NCBI GenBank assembly: GCA_965267335.1
Contig: OZ253953.1
Span: forward strand, 1,426,001-1,490,000
DNA length: 64,000 nucleotides
Reading direction: 5' to 3'
Source: G965267335 sp965267335
Lineage (GTDB): Bacteria > Bacteroidota > Bacteroidia > Cytophagales > JAAEPT01
Of this stretch, positions 49,985 through 57,754 are shown piece after piece. The notes under the pieces are model-generated. The model ran no database searches. It saw only the letters and a program-made list of their open reading frames with translations, and was not told where the DNA came from. Position numbers and translations under genes: made by a program. How positions within the stretch are numbered: the stretch's first letter is position 1; every line of letters begins with the position of its first letter.

Positions 49985-52666
49985 ATGGAGACCACTAAGT
50001 TCGTTTGCAAAATCTGTTTTGTTGGTCTTTTCGGCTTGCTATGGAGCTGTAAACCAGCTTCTACCATCACAACCAAAAATGATCCCAATAGCAATACTTT
50101 AGGGAAGGCTCAAGATGATAAACCAATATGGGTAAGTAAGGCGGATCAATATGATTATCAACCATCGCGCCAGCGGGTGCATGATCTGATTCATACAAAG
50201 CTTGAAGTTAGTTTTGACTGGGAGAAACAATACTTAAACGGATTGGCTACACTGACTTTGAAGCCCTATTTCTATAACCAACAGTTTGTGGAATTAGATG
50301 CCAAAGGCTTTGTGATTCATTCAGTAAATCTGATTCAAGGAGAGTCATCCAAAAAGCTCTCATATACTTACTTGAAGGATCCTGAATCTGTAAAGAATTC
50401 AAAACTCCCTCAATATCCACTCAAGTTGAGAATTGATCTTGGTCGGGAATATACCCGCGATGAGGAGTTTGTTGTTCAGATTAAGTATACCGCAAAACCC
50501 AATGAATTATTGGAAGGAGGAAGTGATGCAATTACAAGCGATAAAGGATTGTACTTTATAAATCCACTAGGAAAAGAAAAGGATAAGCCTCGTCAAATCT
50601 GGACCCAGGGCGAAACTGAAGCGAGTTCCTGTTGGTTTCCAACAATTGATGCTCCTAATGAAAAAACAACGCAAGAGATTTACATTACGGTGGATACTTC
50701 TTTAGTCACGCTTTCCAATGGCAAGTTGATTTCCTCGAAGTATAATACCGATAATACAAGGGTCGATTACTGGAGGATGGATAAACCCCATGCACCATAC
50801 CTTTTTATGATGGCAATTGGTGAGTTTGCTAAGGTTGAGGACAAATGGAGAGATATAGATGTAGATTATTATGTGGAGAAGGAATATGAGCCCTATGCTA
50901 AATTGGTATTTGGGAATACACCTGAAATGATGGAGTTTTTCTCAAATAAATTAGGATATGCATATCCATGGGCAAAGTACTCTCAGATAGCGGTTAGGGA
51001 TTATGTTTCAGGAGCTATGGAAAATACCTCGGCTTCAATTTTTCTTGAGCAGATTCAGTTGAATGACAGAGAGGTGTTGGACAAGAACTGGGATTATATT
51101 ATCGCACATGAGCTTTTCCACCATTGGTTTGGTGACTTAACCACTTGTGAATCCTGGTCGAACCTTGCTTTGAACGAGTCGTTTGCTAATTATTCTGAAT
51201 ATCTCTGGATGGAGTATAAGTACGGTAGAGATGATGCAGATTTTCATGCGGAGAAAGAACTTTTGGAATACCTGGATGAAGCAACGTATAAGCAAGAGCC
51301 AATTATCAGGTATCACTATGATTACCGAGATGATATGTTTGATCGGCACTCCTACAATAAAGGAGGCAGAGTTCTTCATATGTTAAGAAAATATGTAGGA
51401 GATGAGGCCTTTTTTGCATCCTTGAAGTTGTTTTTGGAAAGGTATGAATACCAACCGGTGGAAATTCACCATTTGCGACTCGTATTTGAGGAAGTCACAG
51501 GCGAGGATTTGAATTGGTTTTTTAATCAGTGGTTTTTAGCACCAGGTCACCCAAAACTCAAAATTCGTTCTGATTATTCTCTCGGTAAAGTTACCGTCAA
51601 AGTAGAACAGTTTCAGAACCTCAAATATACCCCGCTTTACAAAATCCCGCTGCGAATTGATTATTGGGTATCAGGGATAAAAAAATCTAAAAGCTTTGTA
51701 ATTGAAGACACAGTAGAGACTTTTGAGATTGAGGTGGCAAGTAAACCGGAATTGGTATTGTTTGATGGCGAACAGGTGATCCTGGGGGAATTATATGAAG
51801 AAAAGGCGAAAGTTGAATATGTAGCGCAGTACCAAAAGTCTGATTTATACCTCGCTAGAAAAACTGCATTATTGGGCCTAACAGAAGTCGAGTATGATAC
51901 AATTCATACAACGGATGGAGTGAAGCTTAAACCAAAGTCCGATTTAAGTAAGTTTAATCCGGCCCTCAACGATGAAGCTGTTCGGTCTATATTGATATCG
52001 GCATTGGATGATGAATTTTATATGTTACGTGTTTTAGCTCTGGATACTTTGAAAGGATATGAAGGCCCAGATCAAGAAACTATTCTCATGAAGGCCAGGA
52101 ATTTAGCACAAAACGATTCCGCATCCATAGTCCGATCAAAAGCGATGGAATTACTCGGAGCCTCTTCTTCCAAGAAGAATTTCACCTCAATATTTGAGTC
52201 AGGATTGGATGATAGTTCCTACACGGTTGTAAGTTCTTCATTAGTTGCATATCTGGATGTAGATGGCCCGAAGGCTGATGAAAAAATAAAGGAACTTAGG
52301 GATATCGATAATCTTAATATCACAAAGAGTGTTGCCGGATACTATATAGGAAAGAAAATCACTGGTAAATATGATTGGTTTTATTCAAAATTTAGTCAGG
52401 GCGACCCAATTGAGAAACTAAGGTTTGGAGAATTTTTTGCGCAATATCTTTTGGTCGATAGTGTTAAGCAAAAGGAAGGGATTGAGTTATTACGAGATAT
52501 AGCAACGAATCATGATAACCTGTATGCAAGATTTGGAGGATATAAAGGACTATGGATTTTGAATAGCGTGTCCGGTGTTGCGGCTATAAGAAAAGAGATT
52601 CGTGAAGGGGAGAAAAACAAAAGGCTTTTGTCTGCATATGACCGACTTGAAAAGAGGTTAAATTAG
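49985..52666 (+). CDS. M1-family aminopeptidase, lipoprotein
   Basis: 893 residues. Lipoprotein-type signal ending GLLWSC (Cys22). Gluzincin peptidase: GAMEN exopeptidase motif in SGAMENTSASIF, zinc site HELFHH (His375, Glu376, His379) and the third ligand in NESFANY about 19 residues later. The N-terminal beta domain recognises the substrate N terminus. The C-terminal 280 residues are helical HEAT-like repeats. Probably trims peptides in the periplasm or at the outer membrane. Divergent from the biotinyl-domain gene with a 64-nt gap. Confidence 0.92.
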   Translation: METTKFVCKICFVGLFGLLWSCKPASTITTKNDPNSNTLGKAQDDKPIWVSKADQYDYQPSRQRVHDLIHTKLEVSFDWEKQYLNGLATLTLKPYFYNQQFVELDAKGFVIHSVNLIQGESSKKLSYTYLKDPESVKNSKLPQYPLKLRIDLGREYTRDEEFVVQIKYTAKPNELLEGGSDAITSDKGLYFINPLGKEKDKPRQIWTQGETEASSCWFPTIDAPNEKTTQEIYITVDTSLVTLSNGKLISSKYNTDNTRVDYWRMDKPHAPYLFMMAIGEFAKVEDKWRDIDVDYYVEKEYEPYAKLVFGNTPEMMEFFSNKLGYAYPWAKYSQIAVRDYVSGAMENTSASIFLEQIQLNDREVLDKNWDYIIAHELFHHWFGDLTTCESWSNLALNESFANYSEYLWMEYKYGRDDADFHAEKELLEYLDEATYKQEPIIRYHYDYRDDMFDRHSYNKGGRVLHMLRKYVGDEAFFASLKLFLERYEYQPVEIHHLRLVFEEVTGEDLNWFFNQWFLAPGHPKLKIRSDYSLGKVTVKVEQFQNLKYTPLYKIPLRIDYWVSGIKKSKSFVIEDTVETFEIEVASKPELVLFDGEQVILGELYEEKAKVEYVAQYQKSDLYLARKTALLGLTEVEYDTIHTTDGVKLKPKSDLSKFNPALNDEAVRSILISALDDEFYMLRVLALDTLKGYEGPDQETILMKARNLAQNDSASIVRSKAMELLGASSSKKNFTSIFESGLDDSSYTVVSSSLVAYLDVDGPKADEKIKELRDIDNLNITKSVAGYYIGKKITGKYDWFYSKFSQGDPIEKLRFGEFFAQYLLVDSVKQKEGIELLRDIATNHDNLYARFGGYKGLWILNSVSGVAAIRKEIREGEKNKRLLSAYDRLEKRLN

Positions 52667-52691
52667 GCGCTTTTAAATTATTTGGGAAAAG

Positions 52692-52722
52692 TTTGAATAA
52701 TTTGAAAAAGCATTTAATTTTG
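52692..52722 (+). promoter_or_regulatory. Promoter of the tRNA-tuf transcript
   Basis: TTTG at 52692-52695 and TAATTTTG at 52715-52722, spacing 19 nt, match the Bacteroidota promoter. It lies 71 nt upstream of tRNA-Tyr. Confidence 0.7.
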
Positions 52723-52740
52723 CAACTCCTTTGTCGAAAG

Positions 52741-52763
52741 AGTCCCGTTTTACGGGACTTTTT
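52741..52763 (+). terminator. Terminator-like hairpin before tRNA-Tyr
   Basis: AGTCCCGT-TTT-ACGGGACT followed by a T run. It could terminate the aminopeptidase transcript, but it lies downstream of the promoter at 52692-52722, so it may also act in the leader of the tRNA transcript. Confidence 0.7.
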
Positions 52764-52793
52764 GATTGAGGTTGTTCTTTAAAAAATTGTGTT

Positions 52794-52874
52794 GGGGAGA
52801 TACCAGAGCGGTCAAATGGGACGGACTGTAAATCCGTTGCTTCGGCTACGCAGGTTCGAATCCTGCTCTCCCCA
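52794..52874 (+). tRNA. tRNA-Tyr (GTA anticodon)
   Basis: 81 nt, type II with long variable arm. Acceptor GGGGAGA/TCTCCCC. Anticodon GTA at 52828-52830, T-arm GCAGGTTCGAATCCTGC. CCA is not encoded as a complete triplet. Confidence 0.95.
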
Positions 52875-52973
52875 CAAGTCCACAAGTTCCTTTTTATTTA
52901 TAAGATGAACGTGGTATTATTGTAGTTCGAATTTTTTTTGATAGTCAATTCAAAGGAAATCCGAAAACTATAA

Positions 52974-53046
52974 GCGGGAGTAGCTCAGCTGGTAGAGCGG
53001 CAGCCTTCCAAGCTGCAGGTCGCGGGTTCGAACCTCGTCTCCCGCT
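52974..53046 (+). tRNA. tRNA-Gly (TCC anticodon)
   Basis: 73 nt. Acceptor GCGGGAG/CTCCCGC, anticodon TCC at 53007-53009 in loop CTTCCAA, T-loop GGTTCGAACC. Part of the tRNA cluster before tuf. Confidence 0.95.
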
Positions 53047-53089
53047 CAAATTGGTTTGAGCGTATTTATGTTATAGGTGTGCTCAATAA

Positions 53090-53161
53090 GCCGATGTAGC
53101 TCAGGGGTAGAGTGCTTCCTTGGTAAGGAAGAGGTCACGGGTTCAAATCCCGTCATTGGCT
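53090..53161 (+). tRNA. tRNA-Thr (GGT anticodon)
   Basis: 72 nt. Acceptor GCCGATG/CATTGGC with a G-U pair, anticodon GGT at 53122-53124, T-loop GGGTTCAAATCCC. 72 nt before tuf. Confidence 0.95.
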
Positions 53162-53233
53162 CAACTTTCTGAGTAGTAAGTTAAATTGAAAATAAATAAG
53201 AAATTAAAACTAAATTAAAGAGGGTTATCAAAC

Positions 53234-54421
53234 ATGGCTAAAGAGAATTTTGACCGTTCCAAACCGCACTTGAATATTGGTACCGTTGGTCACGTTGACC
53301 ATGGTAAGACAACATTAACTGCGGCAATCACAAAAGTATTGTCTGACGCAGGTCTTTCAGAAGCGAGAGACTTCTCAACAATTGACAATGCACCTGAAGA
53401 GAAAGAAAGAGGTATTACTATCAACACTTCACACGTTGAATACCAAACTGAAACTCGTCACTATGCACACGTTGATTGTCCGGGTCACGCGGATTACGTT
53501 AAGAACATGGTAACTGGTGCTGCTCAGATGGACGGTGCAATTCTTGTTGTTGCTGCGACTGATGGTCCTATGCCTCAAACTCGTGAGCACATTCTACTTG
53601 CTCGTCAGGTAGGTGTACCTGCAATCGTAGTCTTCCTGAACAAAGTTGATATGGTAGATGACGAAGAGCTTCTTGAGCTTGTTGAAATGGAAGTTAGAGA
53701 GCTACTTAGCTTCTACGAATTTGATGGTGATAATATCCCTGTAATCTCTGGTTCTGCACTTGGTGCATTGAACGGTGAAGACAAGTGGGTTGAAACTGTT
53801 AAGGAATTGATGGCTGCTGTTGATGAGCACATTCCACTTCCTGAAAGACTTGTTGACCTTGATTTCTTGATGCCAGTTGAGGACGTATTCTCAATTACTG
53901 GTCGTGGTACGGTGGCAACAGGTAGAATCGAAAGAGGTGTAATTAACTCTGGTGACAACGTTGATATTCTTGGTATGGGTGCTGAAAACCTTACTTCAAC
54001 TGTTACTGGTGTTGAGATGTTCCGTAAGATTCTTGACAGAGGTGAAGCTGGTGATAATGTTGGTCTTCTACTTAGAGGTATTGAGAAAACTGATATTAAA
54101 AGAGGTATGGTAATTTGTAAGCCTGGTTCTGTAACTCCTCATAAGAAGTTCAAAGCTGAGGTTTATGTTCTTTCAAAAGAAGAAGGTGGACGTCACACTC
54201 CATTCTTTAACAAGTACCGTCCTCAGTTCTACCTAAGAACAACTGACGTTACTGGTGAGATTAAACTTCCTGATGGTGTTGAAATGGTAATGCCAGGTGA
54301 TAACGTTACTATTGAAGTTGATCTTATCAACACTGTAGCCATGGAAAAAGGTCTTCGATTCGCGATTCGTGAAGGTGGAAGAACTGTTGGTGCAGGTCAG
54401 GTAACTGAGATTATCGAGTAA
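53234..54421 (+). CDS. tuf: Elongation factor Tu
   Basis: 395 residues. GTPase delivering aminoacyl-tRNA. G1 GHVDHGKTTLTAAI, G2 region RGITINTSHVEY, G3 DCPGHADY, G4 NKVDMVDD, SGSALGALNG for G5. Domains 2 and 3 follow, ending GAGQVTEIIE. Strong translational codon preference compared with neighbours (GGT, GAA, CTT). Its own terminator follows at 54445. Confidence 0.98.
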   Translation: MAKENFDRSKPHLNIGTVGHVDHGKTTLTAAITKVLSDAGLSEARDFSTIDNAPEEKERGITINTSHVEYQTETRHYAHVDCPGHADYVKNMVTGAAQMDGAILVVAATDGPMPQTREHILLARQVGVPAIVVFLNKVDMVDDEELLELVEMEVRELLSFYEFDGDNIPVISGSALGALNGEDKWVETVKELMAAVDEHIPLPERLVDLDFLMPVEDVFSITGRGTVATGRIERGVINSGDNVDILGMGAENLTSTVTGVEMFRKILDRGEAGDNVGLLLRGIEKTDIKRGMVICKPGSVTPHKKFKAEVYVLSKEEGGRHTPFFNKYRPQFYLRTTDVTGEIKLPDGVEMVMPGDNVTIEVDLINTVAMEKGLRFAIREGGRTVGAGQVTEIIE

Positions 54422-54444
54422 TTTTATATCGAGATAAATTAAAT

Positions 54445-54480
54445 ATGCGATCTTGAAATTAATTTTCAAGATCGCATTTG
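54445..54480 (+). terminator. Intrinsic terminator of tuf
   Basis: Arms ATGCGATCTTGAAA and TTTCAAGATCGCAT around a short TTAAT loop, then TTG-T rich sequence. It starts 24 nt after the tuf stop. Confidence 0.85.
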
Positions 54481-54508
54481 TTTGTTATAAATATTGTCCC
54501 TAACTTTG
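54477..54508 (+). promoter_or_regulatory. Promoter of tRNA-Trp-secE-nusG-ribosomal operon
   Basis: TTTG at 54477-54480 and TAACTTTG at 54501-54508, spacing 20 nt. A small hairpin (CTCCC-TTTTTC-GGGAG, 54511-54526) falls at or just after the expected transcription start. A second TAATTTTG occurs at 54533-54540. Confidence 0.6.
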
Positions 54509-54617
54509 CACTCCCTTTTTCGGGAGGGTCCGTAATTTTGATGCGGAATTGACGTTGGAAATTAGTGGGGTGGAGGCCTGGAAAGTTAGAGACCGAGATG
54601 TATATCTCGATGTTTTT

Positions 54618-54690
54618 ACGGGTGTAGCTCAGTTGGTAGAGCACTGGTCTCCAAAACCAGGTGTCGGGAGTTCGAGTCTCTCCACCCGTG
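54618..54690 (+). tRNA. tRNA-Trp (CCA anticodon)
   Basis: 73 nt. Acceptor ACGGGTG/CACCCGT, discriminator G, anticodon CCA at 54651-54653, T-loop GAGTTCGAGTCTC. It lies 15 nt before secE, the usual Bacteroidota order. Confidence 0.95.
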
Positions 54691-54705
54691 CATAAATAAT
54701 GATAG

Positions 54706-54894
54706 ATGAAAAAATTTGTCAATTACATAAGGAGCTCATTTGATGAAGTGATACATAAGGTATCATGGCCTAAGCTTGGTGAACTACAGAATACCACAAT
54801 ACTTGTGCTTGTAGCTTCAGTAATCTTTGCTTTGGTAGTGTTAGGAATTGACAAGCTTTTCAGTCTAGGTGTAGGAGAAATTTATAATATGTAG
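54706..54894 (+). CDS. secE: Preprotein translocase subunit SecE
   Basis: 62 residues, the short single-helix form. Conserved amphipathic segment YIRSSFDEVIHKVSWPKLGEL precedes one transmembrane helix (TILVLVASVIFALVVLGIDKL). Part of the SecYEG channel. Followed by nusG after 1 nt. Confidence 0.93.
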   Translation: MKKFVNYIRSSFDEVIHKVSWPKLGELQNTTILVLVASVIFALVVLGIDKLFSLGVGEIYNM

Positions 54895-54895
54895 T

Positions 54896-55462
54896 ATGGC
54901 TGTGGCAGAACTGAAATGGTATGTGATCAGGACCGTTTCTGGTCAGGAGAAAAAAGTTAAGAACTATCTGGAAACAGAAATCAGCAGACAGAAGTTTGAT
55001 GAGGTTATTCCGGAAGTCTTAATTCCTACAGAAAAGGTTTACGAAATGCGGAATGGGAAAAAGAAGATAAGAGAAAGAAACTTCTTCCCAGGTTACGTTC
55101 TTGTACATGCCGACTTAAGTCATGGGGAAGCCTTACACACGATCAGAAGTATTCCTGGAGTAATGGGATTCCTCGGGAATAACGATAGTGGCTCCGCTTC
55201 TAAGGTTCCTGTCCCACTTCGAGAGTCTGAAGTGAACAGAATTTTAGGAAAGGTTGATGAAGAAGAAGAGCTGGAAGCACGAATGGATACATCCTATATA
55301 GTGGGTGAGTCCGTGAAAGTAATTGATGGACCGTTCAGTGGTTTTTCAGGATCGATTCAAGAAGTTAATGAAGATAAGAAAAAGCTTTTCGTTGAAGTAA
55401 AAATATTCGGCCGTAATACTCCGGTAGAATTGAATTACATGCAAGTAGAAAAGGAGAACTAA
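54896..55462 (+). CDS. nusG: Transcription termination/antitermination factor NusG
   Basis: 188 residues. NGN domain (KWYVIRTVSGQEKKVKNYLE; RNFFPGYVLVHADL; IRSIPGVMGFLG) and C-terminal KOW domain (GESVKVIDGPFSGFSGSI). Binds RNA polymerase and couples it to Rho or the ribosome. Confidence 0.96.
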   Translation: MAVAELKWYVIRTVSGQEKKVKNYLETEISRQKFDEVIPEVLIPTEKVYEMRNGKKKIRERNFFPGYVLVHADLSHGEALHTIRSIPGVMGFLGNNDSGSASKVPVPLRESEVNRILGKVDEEEELEARMDTSYIVGESVKVIDGPFSGFSGSIQEVNEDKKKLFVEVKIFGRNTPVELNYMQVEKEN

Positions 55463-55469
55463 TAATAAG

Positions 55470-55916
55470 ATGGCTAAAGAGATAGAAGGATATCTGAAAT
55501 TGCAGATTCGCGGTGGCGCAGCAAACCCGTCACCACCAGTAGGTCCGGCACTTGGTAGTAAAGGATTGAACATAATGGACTTCTGTAAGGCATTTAATGC
55601 CAGGACGCAGGAAAAGCAAGGTCAACTACTTCCAGTAGTGGTTACCATCTTTACTGATAAGTCTTTTGACTTTGTGATTAAAACTCCTCCGGCAGCAGCA
55701 TTGCTTCTGGAAGCTTCAAAGAAAAAGAAAGGATCAGGAGAGCCTAATCGGGTAAAGGTAGGATCAGTTACTTGGGATCAGGTAAAGGAAATAGCTGAGA
55801 CGAAACTTCCGGATCTCAATGCTTTCAAAATTGAGTCTGCTATGAAGGTAGTTGCCGGAACAGCAAGAAGTATGGGATTAAAAGTTACCGGGACTGCTCC
55901 TTGGGAACAGAATTAA
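55470..55916 (+). CDS. rplK: 50S ribosomal protein L11
   Basis: 148 residues. GYLKLQIRGGAANPSPPVGP and ALGSKGLNIMDFCKAFNA identify L11, which binds 23S rRNA at the GTPase centre. Starts 7 nt after nusG; L1 follows after 15 nt. Confidence 0.97.
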   Translation: MAKEIEGYLKLQIRGGAANPSPPVGPALGSKGLNIMDFCKAFNARTQEKQGQLLPVVVTIFTDKSFDFVIKTPPAAALLLEASKKKKGSGEPNRVKVGSVTWDQVKEIAETKLPDLNAFKIESAMKVVAGTARSMGLKVTGTAPWEQN

Positions 55917-55931
55917 AAAGTCAGTAAGTAA

Positions 55932-56630
55932 ATGGGAAAGTTAACAAAAAATCAAAAGCTGGCAGCTGAGAAGTATGACGCTTCGAAAGAGTATTCTCTC
56001 GAGGAGGCAGCAGCATTAGTTCTGGATATTACTACTACAAAATTTGATGCATCCATCGATTTGGATGTTAGACTAGGAGTTGATCCAAGAAAAGCTGACC
56101 AAATGGTTCGTGGTGTAGTTGCGCTACCTCACGGTACAGGAAAAGAACTTAAAGTACTTGCTTTGGTTACACCTGATAAAGAGCAGGAAGCCAAAGACGC
56201 TGGAGCGGATTACGTAGGTTTGGATGATTATATCACCAAGATAGAAAGTGGATGGCTAGACATTGACGTGATAGTAACAATGCCAGCGGTAATGGCGAAA
56301 GTTGGTAAGCTTGGACGAGTACTTGGACCAAGAAATTTGATGCCAAACCCTAAAGCAGGGACAGTGACTACTGACATTGGAAAAGCAGTTAATGACATCA
56401 AAAAAGGAAAAATTGATTTCAAAGTAGATAAAGCTGGAATAATTCACGCCTCGATTGGAAAAGCATCTTTTACAAAGGATAAGATCAAGGATAATGCAAG
56501 TGAGCTTCTCCAGACGATATCTAAACTTAAGCCAAGCTCGGCTAAAGGAACATATTTCAAAAGTATTTGTATTTCCTCTACCATGAGCAAAGGTGTGAAA
56601 ATTGATAAAGGAACGTTAGAAGGTATTTAA
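55932..56630 (+). CDS. rplA: 50S ribosomal protein L1
   Basis: 232 residues. Typical segments: VDPRKADQMVRGVVALPHGT, MPAVMAKVGKLGRVLGPRN, LMPNPKAGTVT. L1 stalk protein and, in many bacteria, the translational repressor of its own L11-L1 operon. Confidence 0.97.
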   Translation: MGKLTKNQKLAAEKYDASKEYSLEEAAALVLDITTTKFDASIDLDVRLGVDPRKADQMVRGVVALPHGTGKELKVLALVTPDKEQEAKDAGADYVGLDDYITKIESGWLDIDVIVTMPAVMAKVGKLGRVLGPRNLMPNPKAGTVTTDIGKAVNDIKKGKIDFKVDKAGIIHASIGKASFTKDKIKDNASELLQTISKLKPSSAKGTYFKSICISSTMSKGVKIDKGTLEGI

Positions 56631-56632
56631 TC

Positions 56633-57163
56633 ATGACTAGACAAGAAAAAGCGCAAGTAATCGATGGTCTGGTAGAGAAATTTAATGAAACACAATTTTT
56701 CTATCTGGCGGATTCATCGGGGTTGTCAGTAGTTCAAACTGATAATTTTAGGGAAAAGTGCTACAAGGCAGGCGTTGAGTATAAGGTTGTGAAGAACACC
56801 TTGATTAAAAAAGCCTTGGAGAAAGTTGAGGGTGATTTTTCCGCTCTTGACAGTGAGCTGAAAGGATTCACAGGAATATTATTTTCTCCAGAGTCAAACA
56901 ACGCTCCGGCAAAAGTTATTAAAGAATTTAGAAAAGACGGTGGTGAAAGGCCAGTCTTGAAAGCGGCTTACATCGATAGCGATGTGTATATCGGTGATGA
57001 TAAGCTGAAGGAACTTAGCTCATTGAAATCTAAGTCTGAGTTGATTGGAGAAATCATTGGATTGCTTCAGTCTCCTGCTAAGAATGTTATTTCGGCACTT
57101 CAAAGCAGCGGACAGACACTTTCTGGGCTGGTAAAAACTCTTTCGGAAAGAGAAGAAAATTAA
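56633..57163 (+). CDS. rplJ: 50S ribosomal protein L10
   Basis: 176 residues. RNA-binding N-terminal domain (YLADSSGLSVVQTDNFR; EYKVVKNTLIKKALE) and a C-terminal helix that anchors L7/L12 dimers. Starts 2 nt after rplA. Confidence 0.95.
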   Translation: MTRQEKAQVIDGLVEKFNETQFFYLADSSGLSVVQTDNFREKCYKAGVEYKVVKNTLIKKALEKVEGDFSALDSELKGFTGILFSPESNNAPAKVIKEFRKDGGERPVLKAAYIDSDVYIGDDKLKELSSLKSKSELIGEIIGLLQSPAKNVISALQSSGQTLSGLVKTLSEREEN

Positions 57164-57200
57164 TTTAAATAGTAATCAATAATCTTAAAGTATATTAAAA

Positions 57201-57584
57201 ATGGCAGATCTTAAAGCATTCGCTGAGCAGCTGGTTAACTTAACAGTGAAGGAAGTTAATGAATTAGCTGAGATTTTGAAAGATGAGTACGGTATTGAGC
57301 CGGCAGCAGCTGCGGCTCCAGTTATGGTAGCTGGTGGTGCTGCAGGAGGCGGTGAAGCAGGTGGAGAAGAAAAATCTACTTTTGATGTAGTTCTTAAATC
57401 ACCAGGTGGAGCTAAGCTTGCTATCGTAAAATTAGTTAAAGAGTTAACAGGTCTTGGGCTTAAAGAAGCAAAAGAACTAGTTGACGGTGCCCCTAAGCCT
57501 GTGAAAGAAGGTGTTGCGAAAGATGAGGCAGAGGGTATGAAGAAGCAACTTGAGGAAGCTGGCGCTGAAGTAGAACTTGCGTAA
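57201..57584 (+). CDS. rplL: 50S ribosomal protein L7/L12
   Basis: 127 residues. N-terminal dimerisation helices, Ala/Gly-rich hinge (AAAAAPVMVAGGAAGGGEAG) and the conserved C-terminal domain (FDVVLKSPGGAKLAIVKLVK; GLGLKEAKELVDGAPKPVKE) that recruits translation factors. Confidence 0.97.
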   Translation: MADLKAFAEQLVNLTVKEVNELAEILKDEYGIEPAAAAAPVMVAGGAAGGGEAGGEEKSTFDVVLKSPGGAKLAIVKLVKELTGLGLKEAKELVDGAPKPVKEGVAKDEAEGMKKQLEEAGAEVELA

Positions 57585-57638
57585 TCAGTTTCTTAGTAAG
57601 TGCTTGAAACCACAAGTTAGGTAAAAAGCATTTTGAGG

Positions 57639-57674
57639 CCCCGATCCAGGCTAAAACTGGAACGGGGTCTTTTC
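57639..57674 (+). terminator. Attenuator-like hairpin between rplL and rpoB
   Basis: CCCCG-AT-CCAG (57639-57649) pairs with CTGG-AA-CGGGG (57657-57667), then TCTTTT. A partial terminator at this position reduces rpoB relative to L7/L12 in other bacteria. Two further short hairpins follow at 57685-57696 and 57705-57716. Confidence 0.8.
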
Positions 57675-57754
57675 GGGTTTGTACGCACTTTAGTGCAACC
57701 TGTGCTGCTTCAGCAGTTTCTTTAACTTATTGTTAACCAAAACGTATTAGAGCA

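Noticed and set aside
49921..50094. N-terminal extension of the biotinyl-domain protein
   Set aside because: The extension overlaps the divergent aminopeptidase signal peptide region and has no family similarity; ATG 49920 gives a normal carrier protein.
52673..52885. Minus-strand ORF of 70 codons over tRNA-Tyr
   Set aside because: Antisense to a well-formed tRNA; spurious. The same applies to the ORF at 54459-54722 over tRNA-Trp.
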